Counted from the stretch's first letter, positions 45,250 to 55,662 are shown. The stretch is DNA of 64,000 bases from Pseudoflavitalea sp. G-6-1-2 (GCF_012927185.1 NZ_JABBGB010000002.1:806001-870000); one strand, 5' to 3'. Notes: generated from the letters alone by a model not told the origin. Made by a program: numbers and translations.

Positions 45250-46359
45250 ATGATAAAAGTGTTGAGTATCGCCTCCTATCAATTCTTACCTCCCCGGATG
45301 GGTGGCCAGAAAGGAATCGCCCTTTTCTACAAATACTTTTCAAAAGAATGCAGCCTGAGCATGGTTACTACGCAAAGTAACGATCCTGCATTGGCCGAAG
45401 GGTACGAACTGCTCAATATACTTTCCAATAGTCCGCTGCGATACGTGAATATATTTTATTTTTTCACGTTGCGTAATATCATCCGCCGGAAAAAAATCAC
45501 TCATCTCATTTTGGAACATCCTTATTACGGATGGCTGGGCATATTGCTGAAGTGGTTTACCGGAGTGAAACTGATAGTGCATTCTCACAATATCGAAGGG
45601 CTTCGCTGGAAAACCCTGCACAAATGGTGGTGGAAGATACTGTGGCAATATGAGCGGTATGTGCACCGCAGGGCAAATCACAGTTTTTTTATTCAGGAGC
45701 AGGACAGGCAGTATGCCATTTCCCGTTTCGGATTGAAGCCTTCCAAATGCACAGTAGTAACGTATGGTATCGAGTGGGATACGCCACCAACCTTAACAGC
45801 ACATCAGCAAAGCCGGCAATGGCTGCAGCAACAGCATCATATACCCGAACATCATCAGATACTGCTGTTCAATGGCGCATTCAATTATGCACCGAATGTA
45901 GAGGCGCTGGAAATGATCATTCAGAAAGTGAATCCGTTATTGCAGCAATCCGCAATGCCTTACACCCTACTTATTTGCGGAAAGGATATTCCCGCACATA
46001 TCGTTAATGCTGCCACGCCCAATATGGTGATAGCCGGCTTTGTGCCAGATATCGATATCTATTTCAGGGGAGCAGATATTTTTCTTAATCCGCTGATCTC
46101 CGGAGGAGGCATCAAAACCAAGCTGGTAGAGGCTTTGGGCAATAACCTCAATGCAGTTTCAACAGTGAATGGCGCAGAAGGCGTTGATGCCGCGTTATGC
46201 GGAGGAAAACTGCAGATAGTGGCAGATGACGACTGGAAAGGATTCAGCGAAAAAGTGATTGAACTCAGCAACATAAAAATTACCATGCCGGCAGACTTCT
46301 TCGCGCAGTTCTACTGGGGAAGCATTTCAGCCAAAGCATTGGCCGCATTGAAATCGTAA
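45250..46359 (+). CDS. glycosyltransferase family 4-like protein
   Basis: This 369-residue protein is a GT-B fold glycosyltransferase. The N-terminal domain starts with an ILSIASYQF-like strand and the MGGQKG loop. The C-terminal nucleotide-sugar-binding domain shows GAFNYAPNVEALEMII and the donor-binding segment ADIFLNPLISGGGIKTKLVEAL. It is probably involved in surface glycan or lipid-linked sugar synthesis. It stands apart from the larger polysaccharide cluster at 48.5-59 kb. It lies 64 bp from the divergent membrane gene. Confidence 0.87.
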   Translation: MIKVLSIASYQFLPPRMGGQKGIALFYKYFSKECSLSMVTTQSNDPALAEGYELLNILSNSPLRYVNIFYFFTLRNIIRRKKITHLILEHPYYGWLGILLKWFTGVKLIVHSHNIEGLRWKTLHKWWWKILWQYERYVHRRANHSFFIQEQDRQYAISRFGLKPSKCTVVTYGIEWDTPPTLTAHQQSRQWLQQQHHIPEHHQILLFNGAFNYAPNVEALEMIIQKVNPLLQQSAMPYTLLICGKDIPAHIVNAATPNMVIAGFVPDIDIYFRGADIFLNPLISGGGIKTKLVEALGNNLNAVSTVNGAEGVDAALCGGKLQIVADDDWKGFSEKVIELSNIKITMPADFFAQFYWGSISAKALAALKS

Positions 46360-46387
46360 AGGAGCAGAACCCGCAAACAAAAAGGCA

Positions 46388-47290
46388 ATGGGCAAAACAA
46401 ACAGCAATATTCCTTTTTATGATGATATCAATGAGTTCTTCGCCAGTACGCCATTCGCCGACAGAACCATCGATCCCAATCTGTTTTGCTTTCGCATCAA
46501 TAAAGGTCCGGATGTTCAGCAATTCTACAAACCGCCTTTCAGAAGAAGCTTCTACTTCATGGGACTGATGAATGGCGTAGGACAATCCCGCATCAAATAC
46601 GATAATGAAGGCGCGATGGAGATAAACAGTTTTCTGGTATTTCAGGCACCAGGACTGCTATCCAGTTTCTACCGTACTCCTTTCGCATATGGATATTTCG
46701 TTTATTTCAAACTGCCCTGCTTTTCGTTCTTCAGGCCAGACTTCAATAAGGAATTCCCTTTCTTCGATGTGCAGCAGACACAGGTATTCGGATTAACGCA
46801 GGATAAATACAAACAGCTGGCGACAGAGTTTGAAGATTTCTTTGTGGCGTATGAAAAAGCAGAGGACAAACAGCATTCCGTTGCTGCGCTGAAAATGCTG
46901 GCAGTATTGTATCAGTTGAAAACATTTGTTCAGCAGTCGAGGCAGGAAGATCGCATCACCAGACCCGAATCGGTGTTGCTGAAGCAATATGTTCAGCTGG
47001 TGAACGACAACTACATTGAAAAAAGAACAGTGGCGGAATATGCTGCCATGTTATCCATCACTCCCAAGTATCTGAGTGAATACATCAAATCCAATACAGG
47101 CAGCAATGCGTTGTCGATGATCCACGACCGTATAATGGCAGAAGCGAAATCGCTGATCCTGTACACCAATATGGATATCGCTGAGATCTGCTACCAGCTT
47201 AACTTTTCAGATCCCGCCAACTTCAGCAAATTCTTCAGAAAATACACCGGTCTCACTCCTTTGGAATTCCGCCATCAGCAGAACCGGTAA
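46388..47290 (+). CDS. AraC-family transcriptional regulator
   Basis: This 300-residue regulator has an N-terminal cupin-like sensor domain (about 30-160) and a C-terminal DNA-binding domain with two HTH motifs: TVAEYAAMLSITPKYLSEYI and MDIAEICYQLNFSDPANFSKFF, followed by the conserved KYTGLTPLEFR. It precedes the hydrolase gene by 105 bp on the same strand and may regulate it. Confidence 0.92.
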   Translation: MGKTNSNIPFYDDINEFFASTPFADRTIDPNLFCFRINKGPDVQQFYKPPFRRSFYFMGLMNGVGQSRIKYDNEGAMEINSFLVFQAPGLLSSFYRTPFAYGYFVYFKLPCFSFFRPDFNKEFPFFDVQQTQVFGLTQDKYKQLATEFEDFFVAYEKAEDKQHSVAALKMLAVLYQLKTFVQQSRQEDRITRPESVLLKQYVQLVNDNYIEKRTVAEYAAMLSITPKYLSEYIKSNTGSNALSMIHDRIMAEAKSLILYTNMDIAEICYQLNFSDPANFSKFFRKYTGLTPLEFRHQQNR

Positions 47291-47395
47291 ATTGACCATG
47301 CAAAGCGGTTTTTGAACAAAGCCAGCAGCATGCCGGCATCTACTTTTGTATTGCAGCTGCATCGTACAACAATTCAACACACAAAAACACAAACG

Positions 47396-48187
47396 ATGAA
47401 CACAATACAGTCCAAAGATGGTACAACACTGGCCTATGATGTTTCAGGAAAAGGTCCGGCATTGATCTACATTACAGGCGCTACCTGCCACCGCCAGTTC
47501 AAACCTGTACAATATGATGTGGAAGTTTACTCATCTGCTTTCACCGTGTACAACTATGATCGCCGCGGGCGGGGCGATAGCAGCAATACGCTTCCCTGGT
47601 CGGCAGACCGTGAGATCGAAGACATCGAAGCACTGATCGATGCGGCAGGTGGCAAAGCCATTCTGTTCGGTCATTCTTCCGGAGCCATCCTTGCATTGAA
47701 AACAGCAATGAAACTTCCCGGCAAAGTAGAGAAACTGGTGCTGTACGATGCGGCTTACTGTGCCGATGAAGCAGCGCTGGAGGAATTTCAATCGCTCGGT
47801 ACATGGCTGTATCAGCAACTCGACGCAGGTAAGAATCAGGAAGCGATCACCGGGTTTCTCGAAGGCATCGGAATACCTGCCGAAGCATTCGACAGTTTGT
47901 TTCCCGACTGGCAGGTGATGGTCGATCTCGCACCTACCCTCACATACGACACCAAACTGGCCAGCGAACTGCCACCGGTGGCGGCAGCGATGAAACTGCA
48001 AACGCCCACCTGCATCATGGTGGGAGAATTGAGTCCGGAATCGATGCACAAAGTGGGGAACCAATTGCACAAGGCCATTGCCCACTCCGTGTATATCGAG
48101 GTAAAGGGACAGGATCATATGCCTTCTCCCGAAGTGGTACTCCCAGTGTTAACCGGTTTTCTGAAACCACAACATCAACAGCCATGA
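47396..48187 (+). CDS. alpha/beta hydrolase
   Basis: This 263-residue hydrolase has the fold's features in order: the oxyanion region ITGATCHRQF, NYDRRGRGDS, the nucleophile elbow GHSSG with S94, and a late His in GQDHMPSP (about 244). I start at 47396 (MNTIQSKDGT) because the longer frame adds residues unlike the family. Its stop overlaps the start of the next gene (ATGA), so the two are translationally coupled. The substrate is unknown. Confidence 0.88.
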   Translation: MNTIQSKDGTTLAYDVSGKGPALIYITGATCHRQFKPVQYDVEVYSSAFTVYNYDRRGRGDSSNTLPWSADREIEDIEALIDAAGGKAILFGHSSGAILALKTAMKLPGKVEKLVLYDAAYCADEAALEEFQSLGTWLYQQLDAGKNQEAITGFLEGIGIPAEAFDSLFPDWQVMVDLAPTLTYDTKLASELPPVAAAMKLQTPTCIMVGELSPESMHKVGNQLHKAIAHSVYIEVKGQDHMPSPEVVLPVLTGFLKPQHQQP

Positions 48188-48462
48188 AAAAGCAAACATC
48201 CATTGCCAACATCAAAGCAATACTGAAAACAGATCCGGGAAAAGGTGCGTGGACCTACTTCGTATGGGACGGAGTAGGTGCCGCATTCGGATCGAGGCAA
48301 GCCGTGAAAGTGCGGGGAAAGATCGATGGCCATCCATTTGAAAACGCCTTTCTGCCGCTGAAGGATGGCACCCATCTGATGGGTGTGAACGCCAAACTGC
48401 GTAAACTGATCGGAAAAGGAACGGGCGATTCCGTCTCCGTTGAAATAATCGGCAAGATCTGA
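48184..48462 (+). CDS. DUF1905 domain protein
   Basis: This 92-residue protein matches the small beta-barrel DUF1905 domain, seen by the pattern WTYFVWD...V.VRGKIDGHPFENAFLPLKDGTH and the C-terminal GDSVSVEI. The function is unknown. It is coupled to the hydrolase gene through an overlapping ATGA. Confidence 0.83.
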   Translation: MKKQTSIANIKAILKTDPGKGAWTYFVWDGVGAAFGSRQAVKVRGKIDGHPFENAFLPLKDGTHLMGVNAKLRKLIGKGTGDSVSVEIIGKI

Positions 48463-48537
48463 AGGCCTGCTGCTGCAATCGGTTCAACTTACCAAATAAT
48501 TGCCTTATTTTGTCGCATCTTTTAACAACCTGGTATA

Positions 48538-51069
48538 ATGAACAAAACAATCTGGCAGCAGTTTAAACCGCATGTAATCGCAATAGGGATTTTTCTGATC
48601 ATTGCTGTACTCTTCTGTTTACCTGCCTTTCAGGGCATGATACTTAACCAGCACGATACCCTTGGCTGGAGAGGAATGATTCAACAATCGCAGGAATACA
48701 AAGAGAAGTTCGGGCACTGGCCTCTGTGGAGCACCTGGAGTTACAGTGGTATCCCTGCCTTCCAGATCGGCATTGAGGCCAGTTACAATATCACCCTGGC
48801 AGTACTCCATATAGTATTCACCGCGGGATTGCCGGAGCCGGCCAGCTTCTTCTTTCTGAGCTGTATCGGATTTTACATTCTTACGCAAACATTGGGATTG
48901 CGCAGCATCACCGGCATCTTCGGGTCGCTGGGATATGCTTACGCTTCCTATAATGCCATCATTGCGGCAATTGGTCACAATACCAAACTGATGTCGATGG
49001 GTTATGCACCGGCATTGCTTGCTGGCTTGATATTGCTGAGCCAGCGGAAATATGTGCTGGGCTTTCTGGTAACACTCACTTTCAGTACCCTGCTCACCTG
49101 GCAGAATCACCTGCAGATATTGTATTACACTTATCTGATTGCAGGTTGTTTTGGTGTGTCTTTGCTGATTCGTGCAATCCGCGAAAAAGATTTCAAACCG
49201 GTAATTCTAACAGCTGCACTGGCCATCGCTTCGCTGTTGCTCGGCGTAGCCAACTATGCAGTGATATTGCTTCCTACCAACTCCTACTCCAAAGAGTCGA
49301 TGCGTGGAGGAAGATCTGAACTCACCATCGGACCAGACGGGAAAAAACTGGGAGTGGATCACCGCTCGAAAGGTGGACTGGATAAAGATTATGCATTCAA
49401 CTGGAGCTATGGCATTGCGGAAACCATGACCCTCACCATGCCCGCTTACAATGGCGGCAGTGATGGTCCACGTGAACTGCCCGAAAATGGCAAAGCTATT
49501 CAGGCATTGCAGGAATCGCAGTTGCCACAGGAATTCGCCAATTATATTTACCCTGCACTTAACTCCTACTGGGGGGCACAGCCCGGCACTTCGGCAACTG
49601 TTTATCTCGGTGCAATCATCTGCCTGCTTTTCATCGTGGGCATATTTGTAGTGAAGTCGCCGCACAAAGGATGGATCATTGCTGCGAGCATCATCGGCAT
49701 AGTGCTGGCATGGGGAAGCAATTTCCAGGCAGTGAACTATTTCCTTTTCGATTATCTTCCTTTCTACAATAAATTCAGGGCAGTAACAACGGCCCTGGTG
49801 ATACCGCAACTCACTTTTGCCCTGCTGGCAACCATGGCCCTGAACGATCTGTTGTTCAAAGACTGGGATAAAGCAGAGCTGATGAAGAAAATCAAATTTG
49901 CGGGCATTGGAGTATTGGTTGTTGTGGCTATTCTGCTCGGCACTTATTTCACCGGAAGCTTCAAAGCGAAAGGCGATAACCAGCTCAGAGAAGGCATTGC
50001 AGGAGCGATCATGCAAATGGCCGCACAGGGTGGTCAACCCAATGAGCAGGTGCAGCAACAAGCCAGAACTATTTCTTCGGGCATCATGAACGGACTGTCT
50101 GCCGACCGCAAAACCTTGTACGAAGGCGATCTGCTCCGCACGCTCCTATTTTTTGCACTGGCAGCAGCACTGGTATGGCTGGGTGCAAAAAAGAAACTGA
50201 AAGGCGAATACATAATGGCCATTTTCATAGTGCTCAATCTCATCGATCTGCTGCCTGTAGACCGCAGGTATCTGAAAGACGAGAACTATATTGCCAAAGA
50301 AGATTTCCTCGCGCCATTCAATGCAACAGCCGCTGATCTTCAGATAAAGCAGGATACTGGTTATTATCGTGTATTCGATCAGACAGCAGGCAATCCTTTT
50401 GCAGACTCAAGAGCATCGTACCACCACCACTCCATCGGCGGTTATCTGCCTGCAAGGCTCGCTACCTACGATGATATTGCAACCTATCAGCTGAACAGGG
50501 GCAATATGGCAGTGTTCAATATGCTCAATACAAAATATTTCATCGTGGCCGATCCGCAGACCAGACAACCTGTTGCGCAGGTGAATCCCGGTGCACTCGG
50601 AGCAGCCTGGTTTGTAAAGAGCATCCAATATGTTCCCAATGCAGATGCAGAGATGACGGCACTCAACAGTTTCCATCCTGCAGATACAGCGATCATGGAT
50701 CAGCGTGAGAAGAGCAAAGTGGCATTCGAGCCGCAGTTCGATTCGCTGGCAACCATCAAACTGATCAGCAATACCAGCGATGCCATTTCGTACGAAACCA
50801 ATGCAGCGAGCAATCAGTTTGCAGTGTTCAGTGAAGTGTATTATCCCAATGGATGGTCGGCTACCATCGATGGTAAACCAGCGCAGATTGCGAAAGTGAA
50901 CTATACACTGCGTGGCATGAGCATTCCATCGGGCAAGCATACTATTGAATTCAAATTCGAACCGCAATCTTATAAAACCGGCAATACCATCACATTGATC
51001 AGCGGAATCATTTCCATTCTGCTGGTGCTGGGTGGATGCTGGTGGCTCTGGAAGAAAAAAGCGCAGTAA
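48538..51069 (+). CDS. YfhO-family membrane protein
   Basis: This large membrane protein of 843 residues has about 12-14 hydrophobic helices and a C-terminal soluble domain. It is like the YfhO family, GT-C-type enzymes thought to transfer sugars to lipoteichoic acids or other surface polymers. Early features are CLPAFQGMILNQHDTLGW and WPLWSTWSYSGIPAFQIG, where the acidic residues of a GT-C loop would lie. The C-terminal domain includes YPNGWSATIDGKPAQI. It opens the polysaccharide cluster; an epimerase gene follows after 17 bp. Confidence 0.87.
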   Translation: MNKTIWQQFKPHVIAIGIFLIIAVLFCLPAFQGMILNQHDTLGWRGMIQQSQEYKEKFGHWPLWSTWSYSGIPAFQIGIEASYNITLAVLHIVFTAGLPEPASFFFLSCIGFYILTQTLGLRSITGIFGSLGYAYASYNAIIAAIGHNTKLMSMGYAPALLAGLILLSQRKYVLGFLVTLTFSTLLTWQNHLQILYYTYLIAGCFGVSLLIRAIREKDFKPVILTAALAIASLLLGVANYAVILLPTNSYSKESMRGGRSELTIGPDGKKLGVDHRSKGGLDKDYAFNWSYGIAETMTLTMPAYNGGSDGPRELPENGKAIQALQESQLPQEFANYIYPALNSYWGAQPGTSATVYLGAIICLLFIVGIFVVKSPHKGWIIAASIIGIVLAWGSNFQAVNYFLFDYLPFYNKFRAVTTALVIPQLTFALLATMALNDLLFKDWDKAELMKKIKFAGIGVLVVVAILLGTYFTGSFKAKGDNQLREGIAGAIMQMAAQGGQPNEQVQQQARTISSGIMNGLSADRKTLYEGDLLRTLLFFALAAALVWLGAKKKLKGEYIMAIFIVLNLIDLLPVDRRYLKDENYIAKEDFLAPFNATAADLQIKQDTGYYRVFDQTAGNPFADSRASYHHHSIGGYLPARLATYDDIATYQLNRGNMAVFNMLNTKYFIVADPQTRQPVAQVNPGALGAAWFVKSIQYVPNADAEMTALNSFHPADTAIMDQREKSKVAFEPQFDSLATIKLISNTSDAISYETNAASNQFAVFSEVYYPNGWSATIDGKPAQIAKVNYTLRGMSIPSGKHTIEFKFEPQSYKTGNTITLISGIISILLVLGGCWWLWKKKAQ

Positions 51070-51086
51070 ACAAGGATACATTACTT

Positions 51087-51776
51087 ATGGTTATCGGAAA
51101 AGGACTAGTGGCCGGGAGTTTCAGCAGTTATGCGCAGGATGAGCGGTTTCTGATTTTCGCATCTGGAGTTTCCAACTCCAAAACAAGTACAGATGCGGAT
51201 TTCAGAAGAGAAGAAGACATGCTGCGACAGGCAATGAAAGCGCATGCTGATATGCAGCTCGTGTACTTCAGCACCACCAGTGTGGAAGATGCCGATCTGC
51301 AGCATACAGCCTATGTTCAGCACAAACTGAATATGGAAGAACTGATCAGGTCTGTCGCGCACCGCTATTCGATCTTCAGGCTCTCGAATCTGGCAGGGAG
51401 ATCGGAAAACCCGAACACGATACTGAATTATTTTTACCAGCATATTTCTCAGGGCATTCCTTTTCAGCTCTGGCAACATTCTGAAAGAAACATTATCGAT
51501 GCAGAAGACGTATTCCGCATTGCTGATTATCTGTTGCAACATGGGGAGGCTACCAACCAGACAGTGAATATCGCCAATACCGAAAGTTATCCGGTTCAGT
51601 TGATTGTCGACAGTATGGAAGCCGTCTGCGGAAAGAAAGGCATTTACACCCTTGCAGACAAAGGCGCAGCAGTAACCATTCACACAGAGGCCATCAAAGC
51701 AGCCTGCGACGCGCTGAACATACATTTCGGCAAAGGGTACCTGCAGCAACTGCTGCAAAAATATTACAGCGCATGA
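51087..51776 (+). CDS. NAD-dependent epimerase/dehydratase-like protein
   Basis: This 229-residue protein has a truncated-looking Rossmann start (MVIGKGLVAGSF) and the short-chain-type YxxxK motif in YVQHKLNME. The segments IFRLSNLAGRSENPNT and RNIIDAEDVFRIADYLL match sugar-nucleotide epimerases. It is shorter than typical UDP-sugar epimerases (about 310 residues) and its glycine motif is atypical (GKGLVAG). I use the Met at 51087; a longer frame overlaps the preceding gene. It overlaps the next gene by 4 bp. Confidence 0.72.
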   Translation: MVIGKGLVAGSFSSYAQDERFLIFASGVSNSKTSTDADFRREEDMLRQAMKAHADMQLVYFSTTSVEDADLQHTAYVQHKLNMEELIRSVAHRYSIFRLSNLAGRSENPNTILNYFYQHISQGIPFQLWQHSERNIIDAEDVFRIADYLLQHGEATNQTVNIANTESYPVQLIVDSMEAVCGKKGIYTLADKGAAVTIHTEAIKAACDALNIHFGKGYLQQLLQKYYSA

Positions 51777-52954
51777 GCCATCGCAAAGGAGTATTGAAAC
51801 GCAGACTGGAATACATCGGGATGTTTCCCTTTGTACTGGCCGGATTGATCTATGGCAAACTCTTTCCGCTGAAAAAGAAAACCAGTACTTTTCTCTTCTA
51901 CCCTTCTGCCGATATCGGTGGCGCCATCAAAGTAAATGCAGATATCGCTGACTGCATCAAAGACAAACGTCCGCTGATAATCTTCTCCAAGAAGCCGCGC
52001 AACAATGGCCATGCCGAGCTTTTCAAAGATTTCGATTGTCTCGACCTGCATAAAAAGATCGATAACAAGCTCTTTCATTTCGTAAACTTCTTCTGGCGTG
52101 GAGTACTCGCATCATGGATAAACAGTGCCCCCAATGCAGTGATCTTCGGTGGAGAGTCTTTGTTCTTCTACAAGATGCTCGCGCATGTGAAGCCCGGTGT
52201 AAGAAGAATAGAGCTTTGTCATCTCGATACCTGGCTGCACTACTCCATTGGATTCATAGATCTCATTACGTTGCGCATATTCAGCACCATTAAGCTGATG
52301 CACGACGTGGAAGAACAATACAAACAAAACGGAGTGGATGCCACATATGCAAAACGCCTTCGTTTTGCGGAGAACATGATTCCGATAGGACCTTACGAAC
52401 CCGTTCACAATCCGCAGCTCGAAGTGGTATTCATCGGCCGCGGAGCGCCACAGAAGCGGGTTCCGCTTACTGCCGGCATTGCGGAGAAACTCCATCAGCG
52501 GAACGCACCTGTTCATTTTTCGTTTGTGGGCGACGTGGAGAATGTGATCGACCCGGCAAAATATCCTTACTGCAAATTCTATGGAAATGTAAGGGATGAA
52601 GCCCTGATGCAGCAGATCTACCACAACTCCGATGTACTGATACTTACTTCCGCCTATGAAGGACTCCCCCTTGTGGTGATGCAGATGATGGCACATGGCC
52701 GCATCATCATGAGCACGGCAGTGAACGCAATACCCGATTATGTGCGGCATATGGAAAACGGCCTGCTGATCAAAGCCACCGATGAAGCGGAAATTATAGA
52801 GGAAGGCGCATCATTGCTGCAATGGCTTACAGAACATCCCGAAGCAAAGGAAAGATTTGGCAAACGTGGCCGCGAGATCGCCATTGAAAAATTCAGCGGG
52901 GAAGTATTTTGCAGAGAGTACACTAACTTTTTGTATACCGATAATAATTTCTGA
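51773..52954 (+). CDS. glycosyltransferase family 4-like protein
   Basis: This 393-residue GT-B glycosyltransferase has a C-terminal donor-binding domain with VVFIGRGAPQKRVPL, VGDVENVIDP and the segment SDVLILTSAYEGLPLVVMQMM, which carries the usual Glu. The N-terminal half is unusual in having a hydrophobic start (MFPFVLAGLIYGKLF) and no clear membrane anchor. It is translationally coupled to the epimerase gene (ATGA overlap) and is the last plus-strand gene of this subcluster. Confidence 0.88.
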   Translation: MSHRKGVLKRRLEYIGMFPFVLAGLIYGKLFPLKKKTSTFLFYPSADIGGAIKVNADIADCIKDKRPLIIFSKKPRNNGHAELFKDFDCLDLHKKIDNKLFHFVNFFWRGVLASWINSAPNAVIFGGESLFFYKMLAHVKPGVRRIELCHLDTWLHYSIGFIDLITLRIFSTIKLMHDVEEQYKQNGVDATYAKRLRFAENMIPIGPYEPVHNPQLEVVFIGRGAPQKRVPLTAGIAEKLHQRNAPVHFSFVGDVENVIDPAKYPYCKFYGNVRDEALMQQIYHNSDVLILTSAYEGLPLVVMQMMAHGRIIMSTAVNAIPDYVRHMENGLLIKATDEAEIIEEGASLLQWLTEHPEAKERFGKRGREIAIEKFSGEVFCREYTNFLYTDNNF

Positions 52955-52955
52955 C

Positions 52956-53876
52956 CTACCTGTTCAGCATCCGGCTGAGTACCATCAATACTTTAGATAC
53001 TGGCCCGATCTTTAGAAGCCACTGCGGGAACATCCGCTGAAACTTCAGCATCTTTTTAATCTTTTCCGGAACAGCTACGGGCGATAACTGCTGCAACTCT
53101 GTTTCACTGCCGATATTGTAATTGCGGAGCAATCGCCAGTAATAATCGTAGATCTGCACATTCCCCAGCAGCTCTTCTCCCAGTTTATGCAGCAGCAGCA
53201 TGTTTTCGGGAACCACTACTTTTTTGTCCAGGAATACAGAGCGGGTGATCTGTGCTTCGTGATGGCCTATATTGATGAGCGGTTCAGTGCTGTAGTTGAA
53301 GCTGCCCTGCTGCATGCAACGGACATAGAAATCGATATCCACCATCCATTTCATGCGTTTATCGTACCAGAGCCGGCCGTTGTTGAGATGCATGGTAACA
53401 CTGGGATGTCCGATCACGTTATTGGACAGCAGCAGCCGCGGATCCTGATTCAGTTTTTCAACCCATGATGGCGCAATATGATGCGAAGAGCGGATCGAAG
53501 TTTCTTCCACAACATTGTAGCCGCTGAAAACAAAATCAGCTCCGCCGGAAGTGAGTGCATAAAGTGCTCCGAGGCTGTCGGGGGTTGCAAATGCATCATC
53601 ATCATGCATGAGCTTGATCCATTTTCCTTTGGCTTTACGGATGGCGTTGTTCCAGTTTTCAGGACTGCCCAACGCTGGTTGGTTATGAAAATATTGAAGA
53701 GGAAGTTTATGCTGGTACTGCTCACAGATAATGCGCACGCTATTATCAGGACTATCATCGGAAACAATCACTTCATAATTGCTGAAACGCTGCAACAGCA
53801 AGGATTCCAGCAGCCTGATCAGTTGATCGGGTTTGCGATAGGCAGGTATGCAGACTGAAACGGCAACAGTATCCAT
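52956..53876 (-). CDS. glycosyltransferase family 2
   Basis: This 306-residue GT-A glycosyltransferase begins with VSVCIPAYRKPDQLIRLLES. The DxD-like metal-binding site is MHDDDAF (about 92-98), preceded by the second strand YEVIVSDDSPDN. Its stop lies one base from the stop of the plus-strand gene, a tight convergent arrangement. It follows the next glycosyltransferase gene by 5 bp. Confidence 0.93.
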   Translation of the reverse strand: MDTVAVSVCIPAYRKPDQLIRLLESLLLQRFSNYEVIVSDDSPDNSVRIICEQYQHKLPLQYFHNQPALGSPENWNNAIRKAKGKWIKLMHDDDAFATPDSLGALYALTSGGADFVFSGYNVVEETSIRSSHHIAPSWVEKLNQDPRLLLSNNVIGHPSVTMHLNNGRLWYDKRMKWMVDIDFYVRCMQQGSFNYSTEPLINIGHHEAQITRSVFLDKKVVVPENMLLLHKLGEELLGNVQIYDYYWRLLRNYNIGSETELQQLSPVAVPEKIKKMLKFQRMFPQWLLKIGPVSKVLMVLSRMLNR

Positions 53877-53881
53877 CCCTC

Positions 53882-54754
53882 TTATTTTTTATTGAAGATT
53901 CTGTAAAAGAAAAATAGTCCGGCATAGGGCCAGTAATACGGATCCGTAATAATTCCTGACCCGAATATCCATTTAAATTTATTGGCCCAGCTGATCTTCT
54001 CAGTGCGCAGCCTGTGCATCCAACTTTTACGGATAGTTGCTTCTATGCGCCCGGGTAGCTGCGCAGCAGGCAGGATACTTCTTGGAAGTTTGTTCTTATG
54101 ATGCCTGTGCCAGTTGATCGTATGTTCCAGCCAGTTATCTCCAAAACTTCCTCCGGTGGTAAGATGCGTGAGATCGATTTCATAGGTCACCAGCACTTTG
54201 TATTGCTCAGAAATGGCGAAGGAAAAATCGATATCGTACAAATGGAATCCGGTGATCAGTGCTTCATTGTGCGGGAACTGTTGCCATACTTTTCTGGTGG
54301 TGCACATAAAAACACCATCGATCACTACCACCTCCTGCTGCTTCGAACCTGGCTGAGGATTTACACTGAACAGTTGCTCATTCCCGTGTGGATCGAGATG
54401 AAGGATGTTCACACAATCTAATGCTTTGTTATTGGTGCTCCATCCTGAAAAAGTGCGGCTTTTGTATTTGGCTCCTGCGAGGCCTACGAGGCCCAATGTA
54501 GGATGCTGCTGAAAAAGAGATACGATGATTTGTCCCCAATGATTGGTACGGAACAGCACATCTTCATGCACAAAACAGATGATATCATATTTTGCCTGTG
54601 CCGCTCCCATATTGTAGACCTCGCTGATACTTTTCTTCAATATCGCATTGTCGATCAGTATCACCTCAACGGGTACTCCAATTGTTTCATCAATATTTCG
54701 CTTAACTTGCCGTGCGAAATCAGCATTGATGGAGCAGATTACAACTGAAATCAT
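53882..54754 (-). CDS. GT-A type glycosyltransferase
   Basis: This 290-residue protein has a GT-A-like fold: ISVVICSINADFARQV, VEVILIDNA, and an HED motif in FVHEDVLFRTN in place of the usual DxD. The segments GLVGLAGAKY and VVVIDGVFMCTTRKVW match the family of small galactosyl/rhamnosyl-type transferases. It forms a two-gene unit with the GT2 gene. The acceptor is unknown. Confidence 0.85.
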   Translation of the reverse strand: MISVVICSINADFARQVKRNIDETIGVPVEVILIDNAILKKSISEVYNMGAAQAKYDIICFVHEDVLFRTNHWGQIIVSLFQQHPTLGLVGLAGAKYKSRTFSGWSTNNKALDCVNILHLDPHGNEQLFSVNPQPGSKQQEVVVIDGVFMCTTRKVWQQFPHNEALITGFHLYDIDFSFAISEQYKVLVTYEIDLTHLTTGGSFGDNWLEHTINWHRHHKNKLPRSILPAAQLPGRIEATIRKSWMHRLRTEKISWANKFKWIFGSGIITDPYYWPYAGLFFFYRIFNKK

Positions 54755-54819
54755 CCTTATTAATAATTAGAAATCAATATATTACAGGAAAATAAAATCT
54801 GGCAAACATCCGTAATAAT

Positions 54820-55653
54820 ATGCAAAAATCCCAAAATAAATTTTCATCAAATCTGCTGAAAGGAATACTCAACAGGTTAAAAGTAAAGGATGCAGGAAGT
54901 TACAAAAAAGCCGGTCTTAACTGGTTTTCCATTAAACGGCTGAAACATCTGCCTGCCGACAGGGAGCATATCTATAATCTGAAGGGACAGGCTATCCATT
55001 TCACCAATGGACCGGAACTGCTGCATAGTCTTGTCGAAATTTTTGGTGATGAAGTTTACAAAACAAGTTTTGATACCCCCACTCCATACATTCTGGATTG
55101 CGGAGCAAATATCGGATTGTCTGTACTGTACTTCAGTCTCCATTACCCCAATGCAGAAGTGGATGCGTTTGAACCAGATCCCGCGAATTTTGCCAGATTA
55201 AAAAGTAATGCGCCTGCGAATAATAAAATCAGACTGCACAATGAGGCTATCTGGAAAGAGAATACCACACTGAGTTTTATCAATGATGGAACGCAGGACA
55301 GTAAGATTGGAGAATCCAGCAAACGCAATACCATTCAGGTAAAAGCCAGAAGACTGAAAGACCTGCTCGGCAGAAAAGTAGATTTTTTGAAACTGGATAT
55401 TGAAGGAGCGGAATATGAGGTTCTCAAAGATTGCCGGGAAGAATTAAAGAATGTAGATCAGTTTTTTCTGGAGTATCACGGTTCATTCAAACAAGTAAAT
55501 GAACTCACTGATATATTCCAATGGATGGAGCAAAGTGGATTTGTATACTATATTAAGGAGTCTGCCAATGTATATCCCACACCATTCTACAGGTCTGACA
55601 GAATAGTGCCTTACGATGTGCAATTGAATATATTCTGTTTCAGAAAAAAATAA
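54820..55653 (+). CDS. FkbM-family methyltransferase
   Basis: This 277-residue SAM-dependent methyltransferase shows motif I (YILDCGANIGLSVLYFSL, about residues 86-103), an acidic end of the second strand (VDAFEPDP) and DFLKLDIEGAEYEVLKDC at about 187-204, all typical of FkbM. In such clusters it O-methylates sugars. It lies alone on the plus strand between two minus-strand groups, 65 bp from the divergent glycosyltransferase gene. Confidence 0.9.
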   Translation: MQKSQNKFSSNLLKGILNRLKVKDAGSYKKAGLNWFSIKRLKHLPADREHIYNLKGQAIHFTNGPELLHSLVEIFGDEVYKTSFDTPTPYILDCGANIGLSVLYFSLHYPNAEVDAFEPDPANFARLKSNAPANNKIRLHNEAIWKENTTLSFINDGTQDSKIGESSKRNTIQVKARRLKDLLGRKVDFLKLDIEGAEYEVLKDCREELKNVDQFFLEYHGSFKQVNELTDIFQWMEQSGFVYYIKESANVYPTPFYRSDRIVPYDVQLNIFCFRKK

Positions 55654-55662
55654 GGCTTCGGC